Part shown: positions 5,825 through 11,065 of the stretch, one piece after another
Position numbering within the stretch: position 1 is the stretch's first letter
How the letters are laid out: every line of letters starts with the position of its first letter
Assembly (NCBI GenBank): GCA_004357015.1
Contig: SMXE01000074.1
Span: 1 to 11,065 of the forward strand
Direction: 5' to 3'
DNA from: Caldithrix sp.
GTDB taxonomy: Bacteria; Zhuqueibacterota; Zhuqueibacteria; Oceanimicrobiales; Oceanimicrobiaceae
Length of the DNA stretch: 11,065 nucleotides
Position numbers and translations under genes: made by a program
Notes under the pieces: model-generated
What the model was told of the DNA's origin: nothing
Seen by the model: only the letters and a program-made list of their open reading frames with translations
Database searches by the model: none

Positions 5825-7597
5825 TTGGACAATCTGGAGGGCTGGAAACGAAGCCACACCTGTGGCGAGCTTACCGCAAAAGAAAACGGGCTGGATGTTA
5901 CTCTAATGGGATGGGTGCATCGCCGGCGTGACCACGGCAGCCTTATTTTCATAGATCTTCGCGACCGCTACGGTCTCACGCAAATCGTTTTTGATCCCGA
6001 TCTGATCCCTGAAAAATATCAAACTGCGAAAGATCTGCGCGGCGAGTTTGTCATTGCGGCACGCGGCAAGGTGCGTGTGCGGCCGGAGGGCATGGTGAAC
6101 CCGAACATCGCTACAGGCACCATCGAGGTTGCTGTCGCCGACCTGAAGATTCTGAATCGTGCTAAGACGCCGCCTTTCGAAATCGATGGCGATGTTGAAG
6201 TGTCAGAAGAGGTGCGCCTGAAATACCGCTACCTCGACCTGCGGAACACATCGATGCAGAAGAACATGCTTCTGCGCCACCAGATGTATCAGGTGGTGCG
6301 GTCATATTTCAACCGCAATAATTTTGTGGAAGTGGAAACGCCCATTCTGATGCGGAGCACACCGGAAGGCGCACGCGACTACCTGGTGCCGAGCCGAATT
6401 CACAATGGCAAGTTCTACGCCCTGCCGCAGAGTCCGCAGACCTACAAGCAAATCCTGATGGTGGCGGGCATGGATCGCTACTTCCAGATCGTACGTTGTT
6501 TCCGGGATGAGGATCTGCGTCATGACCGCCAACCGGAGTTTACGCAGATCGATGTGGAAATGTCGTTCGTGGAACAGGACGACGTGCTGGAGATGGTTGA
6601 AAATCTGATGGCCGACCTTTTCAAGGAAACTCTGGGTGTGGAGCTACAGATGCCCGTCAGACGGCTTTCTTATCAAGAGGCGCTCGAAACCTACGGCAGC
6701 GACAAGCCGGATTTGAGATTCGATATGAAAATTGTCGACATCAGCTCGCTGGTGCAGGACTGCGAATTCAAGGTTTTTTCGGGCTGTGTCAAAAACGGCG
6801 GCCGCGTCTGCGGCGTCGCGTTGCTAGGCGGCGCCAAGTACTCCCGCAAGCAGGTTGACACGCTGACCGAAGAGATGCAGCGGGAAGGCGCTAAAGGCCT
6901 GGTAGCGATCAAAGTGGGTGCGGAAGGCTGGGATTCATCACTGGCGAAGTTTTTTGAAAGTGAAGCTGTAACCGAAATAAATGAATCATTTGGTGTGAAA
7001 GAGGGCGATCTTCTTCTTTTGGTGGCCGATGAAAAAAACACCGCGCTAACCCTGGCGGGCAGTTTGCGCCTGAAATTAGCGGATCGCGAAAACCTGATTT
7101 CTGAGGATAAATACGAACTCTGTTGGGTTCTTGATTTCCCGCTGCTTGAGTACGATGAGGAGGAAAAGCGGTATGGGGCGCGCCACCATCCTTTCACATC
7201 GCCAATGGATGAGGACCTGGCCATTCTTGAGGACAATCCGAAAGAAGCGCGCGCCAAGGCTTACGACCTGGTGCTAAACGGTTATGAAGTTGCCGGCGGC
7301 AGTATCAGAATTCATCGCCGGGAGTTGCAAGACCGCATGTTCCGACTGCTCAACATTTCGGAGGAAGAGGCGTACGACAAATTCGGTTTCCTTCTCGATG
7401 CCTTCGAGTATGGGGCGCCGCCGCACGGGGGTATCGCCTTTGGCTTCGATCGCCTTGTCATGATTCTGGCCAGAGAGCAGTCGATTCGCAATGTCATTGC
7501 CTTTCCTAAGACCAACAGCGCTTTATCCTTAATGGACGGCTCGCCATCGAGCGTAAGTGATGATCAACTAAAGGAGTTAGGCCTGAGGGTTATTTAG
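5825..7597 (+). CDS. aspS: Aspartyl-tRNA synthetase, bacterial type, probably non-discriminating
   Basis: This 590-residue enzyme charges tRNA-Asp with aspartate in the cytoplasm. The N-terminal OB-fold anticodon-binding domain (about 1-110) contains GWVHRRRDHGSLIF. The class II catalytic core has motif 1 around FVEVETPIL (167-175), the ATP- and amino-acid-binding block TPEGARDYLVPSR (179-191) and QSPQTYKQ (202-209), motif 2 RCFRDEDLRHDRQPEFTQID (224-243) and motif 3 GGIAFGFDR (535-543, R543). A GAD insertion lies at about 290-420, as in bacterial AspRS. The start is TTG at 5825, preceded seven bases away by AGGAGGTGA (5809-5817), a near-perfect Shine-Dalgarno. H37 and G89 match the anticodon-domain residues of relaxed-specificity AspRS (see findings). 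It is normal in length, with no sign of transfer. Confidence 0.97.
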   Translation: MDNLEGWKRSHTCGELTAKENGLDVTLMGWVHRRRDHGSLIFIDLRDRYGLTQIVFDPDLIPEKYQTAKDLRGEFVIAARGKVRVRPEGMVNPNIATGTIEVAVADLKILNRAKTPPFEIDGDVEVSEEVRLKYRYLDLRNTSMQKNMLLRHQMYQVVRSYFNRNNFVEVETPILMRSTPEGARDYLVPSRIHNGKFYALPQSPQTYKQILMVAGMDRYFQIVRCFRDEDLRHDRQPEFTQIDVEMSFVEQDDVLEMVENLMADLFKETLGVELQMPVRRLSYQEALETYGSDKPDLRFDMKIVDISSLVQDCEFKVFSGCVKNGGRVCGVALLGGAKYSRKQVDTLTEEMQREGAKGLVAIKVGAEGWDSSLAKFFESEAVTEINESFGVKEGDLLLLVADEKNTALTLAGSLRLKLADRENLISEDKYELCWVLDFPLLEYDEEEKRYGARHHPFTSPMDEDLAILEDNPKEARAKAYDLVLNGYEVAGGSIRIHRRELQDRMFRLLNISEEEAYDKFGFLLDAFEYGAPPHGGIAFGFDRLVMILAREQSIRNVIAFPKTNSALSLMDGSPSSVSDDQLKELGLRVI

Positions 7598-7609
7598 GGT
7601 ATTTTTTTT
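7582..7609 (+). terminator. Weak candidate intrinsic terminator of aspS
   Basis: CCTGA (7582-7586) can pair with TTAGG (7594-7598) and a run of eight T (7602-7609) follows shortly. The stem has only five pairs including one G-U and overlaps the aspS stop codon, so it would be a poor terminator. The T-run may instead be an A/T-rich upstream element of the next promoter. Confidence 0.3.
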
Positions 7610-7611
7610 GC

Positions 7612-7640
7612 TTGACAATGGATTTTTTTTTCGTTATAAT
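7612..7640 (+). promoter_or_regulatory. Perfect sigma-70 consensus promoter
   Basis: TTGACA (7612-7617), exactly 17 bases, then TATAAT (7635-7640): 12 of 12 matches with optimal spacing. It is flanked by T-rich tracts (7602-7609, 7623-7631). A second TATAAT lies at 7647-7652. Transcription should begin near 7647 and read into the lipoprotein and LysM genes. Confidence 0.9.
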
Positions 7641-7646
7641 TGCTTT

Positions 7647-7758
7647 TATAATTCGCACTACCTATCCTTAAATGTTTATTCAGGTTAAGCTGTATTCCAC
7701 CATATCGGATTAGTTTAAGCAAGAAAATCTTGAATCAGGAAGGAGGTGAACGGTCAAT
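7647..7758 (+). promoter_or_regulatory. Leader (5' UTR) of the lipoprotein/LysM operon
   Basis: About 112 bases separate the predicted RNA start from the lipoprotein ATG. The leader ends in the Shine-Dalgarno AGGAGGTGA (7741-7749), nine bases before the ATG. A small hairpin, CAAGA-AAA-TCTTG (7720-7732), sits eight bases upstream of it. I recognise no riboswitch. Confidence 0.5.
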
Positions 7759-8022
7759 ATGAGGAAACTGTACGGGTTAGTTATCGCTGCGTTTGTTGTA
7801 TCTTCTTTTGCCTTCATCGGCTGTACGAAGCATCCCAACGAGGAGCAAAAGCAGGCTTTGGAGGAGCAAAAGCAGGCTACTGTTGCGGCTGAGCAGACTT
7901 TAGAGGACAGACAGAGGGAGAAAAGCAGACTCGAAAGCGAACTAAACAAGAAAAACAAAGAGTTGCAGGACACGAAGGATGAATTGGCAACGGTCAAGCA
8001 ACGAGTTGCTGAAATGGAATAA
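7759..8022 (+). CDS. Small coiled-coil lipoprotein
   Basis: An 87-residue protein with a lipoprotein signal: positive MRK, a hydrophobic stretch (4-19) and lipobox FIGC, giving lipidated C22. The mature part (23-87) is almost wholly charged and helical, with heptad character (EEQKQAL, EEQKQAT, LESELNKKNKELQDTKDELATVKQRV), so a rod-like coiled coil is expected. Residues 28-41 are an exact seven-residue tandem repeat at DNA level apart from the last codon. In size and plan it resembles Lpp-like murein lipoproteins, but it lacks the C-terminal Tyr-Arg-Lys used for peptidoglycan linkage. The +2 residue is Thr, not the inner-membrane retention Asp, which favours the outer membrane if the usual Lol rule applies. 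It is first in an operon with the LysM gene 30 bases downstream and has a consensus promoter and strong ribosome site. I do not recognise a named family. Confidence 0.85.
   Translation: MRKLYGLVIAAFVVSSFAFIGCTKHPNEEQKQALEEQKQATVAAEQTLEDRQREKSRLESELNKKNKELQDTKDELATVKQRVAEME
7840..7881 (+). repeat. Tandem 21-bp duplication inside the lipoprotein gene
   Basis: The 18-base string GAGGAGCAAAAGCAGGCT occurs at 7840-7857 and again at 7861-7878, a period of 21 bases or one coiled-coil heptad (EEQKQA-L, EEQKQA-T). Only the third-heptad-codon positions after it differ. Confidence 0.95.
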
Positions 8023-8052
8023 TTCGTGAATACGAAAACAGGAGGGTTTAAC

Positions 8053-8895
8053 ATGAAAGCTGTCGTTAACACTCTCTTAGTCTGCTCACTTGTTGCATTG
8101 GTCGCTATGCCGGGGCAAGCAGTAGCTCAGGAAATGACCATGAAGGAGTACAAGATTCAGGTGCAGCAACAGGCAGACAGAGAGCAAGCAGCGAATAACG
8201 AAATTGCTAAATGCGATGCTGAGATTGCTAATTTGAAATCTCAGATCGCTGATATTGACGGTCAAATTACGGCTACGTGGGGAGAAATTTATTCGGCCAT
8301 TGGTGTGACTGAGGCTGATGTCAACGCGTATCGCGATAGGTTGAATGGTCTTGAAAGAGATTTGAACGCGATGGGTGCTTTGTCACCAGAGGATCTCTGG
8401 CAACGCCGTAAAGAGATTAATGGAATCGAGGTTCAGCTCGAAGAAGCGAAAAACGACAAGATTTACGTCCTTTCCGAGATGAAAGACAAGGTCGCTGCTC
8501 TGGAAGGCAAGATCGCGCAGCTCAGGGCAAAAATGCCAAAGGGCATGTATGACGAGTATACCGTTAATCGCGGCGATTACCTCTGGCGCATCTCAAGAAG
8601 CTCGGATGTCTATGGTGATCCGATGCAGTGGGTACGCATTTATTCTTACAACCGTGACCAGATCAAAGATCCTGACCTGATTTATCCGGATCAGATCTTC
8701 AAGATTCACCGGGATAATGCGCCCAACGAATACCTCGTCGGCAGTGGAGACAACCTTGCCAAGATTGCCGGCAGCATGGACGTCATGGGTGATCCGACCA
8801 AATGGCGTGCGCTGTACGAGGCCAATAAAGACGTTGTTGGTGACGATCCCGGGTTGATCTATCCGTACCAGGTTCTCAAGTTTCCAACGAACTAG
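8053..8895 (+). CDS. Secreted coiled-coil protein with two C-terminal LysM domains
   Basis: A 280-residue envelope protein. The start is the ATG at 8053, not the upstream in-frame GTG at 8026, because AGGAGGG (8040-8046) lies just ahead of it and a clean signal peptide follows (hydrophobic 4-20, cleavage after AVA, residues 23-25). The mature N-terminal part is a long helical, coiled-coil-prone region in two stretches (about 31-75 and 88-160), broken by TWGEIYSAIGVTEAD. Two LysM domains follow: about 168-220 (YTVNRGDYLWRIS...DPDLIYPDQIFKI) and 226-279 (YLVGSGDNLAKIA...DPGLIYPYQVLKF). LysM binds the glycan backbone of peptidoglycan, so the protein probably sits in the periplasm on the wall. 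There is no catalytic domain. Both LysM copies have the GDP..W extension seen in YgaU/Kbp-like LysM proteins. Co-transcription with the lipoprotein upstream suggests a joint structural role, which is inference. Confidence 0.92.
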   Translation: MKAVVNTLLVCSLVALVAMPGQAVAQEMTMKEYKIQVQQQADREQAANNEIAKCDAEIANLKSQIADIDGQITATWGEIYSAIGVTEADVNAYRDRLNGLERDLNAMGALSPEDLWQRRKEINGIEVQLEEAKNDKIYVLSEMKDKVAALEGKIAQLRAKMPKGMYDEYTVNRGDYLWRISRSSDVYGDPMQWVRIYSYNRDQIKDPDLIYPDQIFKIHRDNAPNEYLVGSGDNLAKIAGSMDVMGDPTKWRALYEANKDVVGDDPGLIYPYQVLKFPTN

Positions 8896-8941
8896 ATAGA
8901 AAGGGATCTCAGTTTTGGGCAAATGTGTTCGCCTATTAATT

Positions 8942-8970
8942 TTGCTGGACACTTTTTTGAATCGTATTTT
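8942..8970 (+). promoter_or_regulatory. Candidate promoter upstream of the phoH terminator hairpin
   Basis: TTGCTG (8942-8947), 17 bases, TATTTT (8965-8970). Matches are 3/6 and 4/6. If real, RNA would begin near 8977 and meet the terminator at 8996-9042 before reaching phoH. Confidence 0.2.
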
Positions 8971-8995
8971 CATAATATAGCATCCAGAAACATTT

Positions 8996-9042
8996 AGCTC
9001 TTCGCTCGTCCGGTTCTGACTGGACGGGCAAGGGCTTTTTTT
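8996..9042 (+). terminator. Intrinsic terminator after the LysM gene
   Basis: A long stem pairs 8996-9011 (AGCTCTTCGCTCGTCC) with 9022-9036 (GGACGGGCAAGGGCT), with two G-U pairs and one bulged base, closing a roughly ten-base loop. It is followed by seven T (9036-9042). This is a standard rho-independent terminator for the lipoprotein/LysM operon. It ends only 32 bases before the phoH start. Confidence 0.88.
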
Positions 9043-9074
9043 ATTCTTACCCTTAAAATTTATTTGGTGAAACA

Positions 9075-10058
9075 TTGAGCAACACTATTCAGAGAAAAGT
9101 CCCGTTAAAGGGGATCGATCAGTTACGGCTTTTCGGTCTTCACGATCGGAATTTGCGCAAGCTTGAACAATCCTTTGACGTGACAATGATTGCCCGGGGC
9201 AATGATGTGATCGTCACAGGCCTGTCAGACCGGGTCAGGCTTGCCGAGAAGGTGCTGGTGGAGCTGATCTTGCTGGTCACCCGTGACCAGGATATCACCG
9301 AAAACGATCTTGACACGGTCATAGCGCTTAGCGACAAGAACGGAGAGCACGAAAACACTTTAGAGAACGATCTGAATAGGGTCATTCTGTATACGAAAGA
9401 CGGTTTTATCAAGCCCAAGAGTGCAGGGCAACACGCCTTCTACGAGGCATCGGCGAAGAATGACATCGTGTTCGCGATTGGACCGGCCGGTACGGGTAAG
9501 ACGTTTCTGGCGGTGGCGATGGCCGTTGCCGCGTTGCGTGACAAGTTGGCGGACCGAATTGTGCTGACCAGGCCAGCAGTCGAGGCCGGCGAACGCCTGG
9601 GGTACCTACCGGGCGATTTCCGAGAGAAAATCGATCCGTACCTGCGGCCGCTGTACGACGCCCTGAATGACATGATTCCGGCCGATAAACTCAAACGCTA
9701 CCTTGATTCCGGAATTATTGAAATCGTGCCGCTGGCCTATATGCGGGGGCGCACATTGAACAACGCCTTTGTGATTCTGGATGAAGCACAGAACACCAAG
9801 TTTAATCAGATGAAGATGTTTCTGACGCGCCTTGGCATAAATGCCAAAGCGATCATAACCGGTGATATAACCCAGAGCGACCTGCCATCCTCGGAGGCGT
9901 CTGGTCTGGTGCAGGCGCAGACCATTTTGCACAATATCGAGGGCATCAAGTTTGCATATATGAATGAGAGAGACGTGGTGCGTCACCGCCTGGTGCGAGA
10001 CATCATCAAGGCTTATGACAATTACGAAGGGCATAATGTTAGCAGCCATTCCCATTAG
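9075..10058 (+). CDS. phoH: PhoH-like P-loop ATPase
   Basis: A 327-residue cytoplasmic ATPase of the PhoH family, thought to act in RNA metabolism. The N-terminal part (about 15-75; LRLFGLHDRNLRKLEQ, then IARGNDVIVTGL) is the small KH-like domain of bacterial PhoH. The ATPase core has Walker A GPAGTGKT (136-143), TRPAVEAGERLGYLPGD, PLAYMRGRTLNNAFVILDEAQNT with Walker B D236/E237, and the family-specific TGDITQSDLP. The length is typical (about 320). The start is TTG at 9075: a stop at 9054-9056 closes the frame upstream, and the next ATG would remove part of the N-terminal domain. The ribosome site (GGTGA, 9066-9070) is weak and close. The 7TMR-HD gene follows nine bases after the stop, so both are in one operon, in the conserved phoH-7TMR-HD order. 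Confidence 0.95.
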   Translation: MSNTIQRKVPLKGIDQLRLFGLHDRNLRKLEQSFDVTMIARGNDVIVTGLSDRVRLAEKVLVELILLVTRDQDITENDLDTVIALSDKNGEHENTLENDLNRVILYTKDGFIKPKSAGQHAFYEASAKNDIVFAIGPAGTGKTFLAVAMAVAALRDKLADRIVLTRPAVEAGERLGYLPGDFREKIDPYLRPLYDALNDMIPADKLKRYLDSGIIEIVPLAYMRGRTLNNAFVILDEAQNTKFNQMKMFLTRLGINAKAIITGDITQSDLPSSEASGLVQAQTILHNIEGIKFAYMNERDVVRHRLVRDIIKAYDNYEGHNVSSHSH

Positions 10059-10067
10059 GTGTCCGGT

Positions 10068-11065
10068 ATGCGCGTTATGGCAAGAGTGAAACTCACAAAT
10101 CAAGCTAGGAAAGCAATCCAAACGGTTTTTGACAGGCTGGAAGAAAATCAGACCTGGCGCAATTCGTTCAGACTAACCATGGTGTTAACCGCTGTTGTCA
10201 CCACAACGTTGATGTTTCCCTCCAGCCAGACGTTTCAGTTTTCGAACCTGAATGACGGCGATGTGTACAGCGGCAAAGAAATCATCGCGCCATTCACCTT
10301 CTTCATCAACAAGAGTGAGGGGGAGATTGATAGAGACAGACAGAAAGCAAGCCGGGAAATCCCGCTTGTTTTCACCGATGCCGACAGCATTGAGGGTTTG
10401 ACGCTGAAAGAGTTTGATGATTTTTTCGACAGCATCCGACTCATCCGCGAATCGATTTCCCCCGATTCGCTTAAACTGAGACGTATCCAGGATATTTTGA
10501 ACAACGATTCGATCATCATCGACAAAGCCAACGCGCGACATCTGGCCTACGAGGTTCAAATGGAGAAAAGTCGCACCACCGCTGCCGGCACAGAGCGTAG
10601 CGAGTCTACTTTTGACTATGACCTTTTTGCCCAGAAACAGCGGCGAATTCTTGTGGACATGTACGCCATCGGCATTGTAAATCTGAGGGAGGATCAAATT
10701 CCTGATTATGGTCAGAAGTTTTCAATTATTTCATCAGATCGGGAGGTCCTAGAGCCGCGTGAGAACTTTTACAATCTCAGCAACTACGAAGGTGTCATCC
10801 TCGGCAAACTTCGCCAGGTTTTTCTTGCTCAGAAGATAGCAGTCAAAATTGGGTATCCTATCCTAACGGCATTCCAAAGTCCCAATCTTTTCTTCGATAA
10901 AATCGAAACCGACCGCCGGATTAGCGGAGCTGTCGCAGCCGTACCATTGTCAAAAGGGATTGTGCTTGAGAATGAACGGATCGTCAACACGCATGAGGTC
11001 ATAACGCCGGCAATACTGGAGAAGCTGAATTCCCTGGCGGCTGCCAAGGCCGAACGTGAGGTGCA
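10068..11065 (+). CDS. 7TMR-HD family protein (PgpH/YqfF-like), N-terminal part, cut by window end
   Basis: The frame is open from 10059 to the end of the window; 332 codons are visible from the chosen ATG at 10068, which has AGGTG (10057-10061) six bases upstream. A GTG at 10059 and an ATG at 10077 are alternatives. After a basic cytoplasmic leader, a single membrane helix spans about residues 35-50 (LTMVLTAVVTTTLMF). Everything after it is the extracytoplasmic 7TMR-HDED domain: DGDVYSGKEIIAPFTFFINK near the start, and LSKGIVLENERIVNTHEVIT with LEKLNSL near the end, both hallmarks of the family. The seven-helix membrane block and the HD phosphodiesterase domain must lie beyond 11065. Known members (PgpH of Listeria) hydrolyse c-di-AMP; that activity here is inference. 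Position after phoH matches the usual order, with ybeY expected next. Confidence 0.9.
   Translation, partial: MRVMARVKLTNQARKAIQTVFDRLEENQTWRNSFRLTMVLTAVVTTTLMFPSSQTFQFSNLNDGDVYSGKEIIAPFTFFINKSEGEIDRDRQKASREIPLVFTDADSIEGLTLKEFDDFFDSIRLIRESISPDSLKLRRIQDILNNDSIIIDKANARHLAYEVQMEKSRTTAAGTERSESTFDYDLFAQKQRRILVDMYAIGIVNLREDQIPDYGQKFSIISSDREVLEPRENFYNLSNYEGVILGKLRQVFLAQKIAVKIGYPILTAFQSPNLFFDKIETDRRISGAVAAVPLSKGIVLENERIVNTHEVITPAILEKLNSLAAAKAEREV

Noticed and set aside
7598..7758. Possible riboswitch or small RNA in the lipoprotein leader
   Set aside because: Only a five-pair hairpin and no known aptamer pattern could be seen; treated as an ordinary leader.
8026..8052. Upstream GTG start for the LysM protein
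   Set aside because: It would put nine polar residues before the signal peptide and place the strong Shine-Dalgarno inside the coding region; the ATG at 8053 fits both signals.
7710..8072. 120-codon minus-strand frame opposite the lipoprotein gene
   Set aside because: Its Ser/Cys/Phe-rich translation is the complement of a Glu/Lys-rich coiled coil, and it crosses the leader and Shine-Dalgarno of the real gene.
8593..9075. 160-codon minus-strand frame covering the LysM domains and terminator
   Set aside because: It is antisense to conserved LysM domains and runs through a terminator; no domain is visible.
1..11065. CRISPR arrays, insertion sequences, integrase sites, tRNA genes
   Set aside because: No regularly spaced repeats, transposase motifs, terminal repeats or cloverleaf patterns were found on either strand by eye.

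Overview
The window reads as a piece of chromosome from a free-living Gram-negative bacterium. The signs are a sigma-54 activator, an outer-membrane-type lipoprotein next to a periplasmic LysM protein, near-perfect Shine-Dalgarno sites (AGGAGGTGA) and moderate G+C. Gene styles (LysM/coiled-coil envelope proteins, phoH followed by a 7TMR-HD gene, hybrid kinases with an HxFNN box) suggest the FCB group or a candidate phylum such as KSB1/Calditrichota. That placement rests on style alone. I see no mobile element, prophage, CRISPR array, tRNA or rRNA.

Layout. (a) 1-897: the C-terminal two domains (AAA+ and Fis-type HTH) of an NtrC-family sigma-54 activator whose N-terminus lies outside the window. 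(b) 920-3435, minus strand: a compact modABC operon for high-affinity molybdate (or tungstate) uptake, with modB and modC overlapping. It converges on the activator gene. (c) 3436-3795: a 360-base divergent intergenic region with a perfect 15+15 bp inverted repeat. (d) 3796-4383: a Nudix hydrolase with the spacing of CoA pyrophosphatases. (e) 4506-5717: a soluble histidine kinase fused to a C-terminal receiver. (f) 5825-7597: aspS, whose anticodon-binding domain carries the two residues associated with non-discriminating AspRS. (g) 7612-8895: a textbook promoter (TTGACA-17-TATAAT) driving a small coiled-coil lipoprotein and a secreted coiled-coil/double-LysM protein. (h) an intrinsic terminator at 8996-9042, then phoH (9075-10058) and the start of a 7TMR-HD (PgpH/YqfF-type) phosphodiesterase gene that runs off the window.

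How the parts fit. modABC is one transport machine: ModA binds the oxyanion, ModB is the channel and ModC the ATPase. The lipoprotein and LysM protein look like a highly expressed envelope pair, one anchored by lipid and one holding peptidoglycan. phoH plus 7TMR-HD is the conserved bacterial pair that usually precedes ybeY, linked to RNA metabolism and c-di-AMP turnover. The activator, Nudix, kinase and aspS genes appear independent of each other.

Most of the window is ordinary housekeeping and accessory sequence. The points most worth a second look are the lipoprotein/LysM pair with its consensus promoter and exact heptad duplication, the predicted non-discriminating AspRS, the perfect inverted repeat at 3681-3725 and its echoes in other intergenic regions, and the terminator lodged just ahead of phoH. 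I did not find a clearly new defence, mobile or biosynthetic system.
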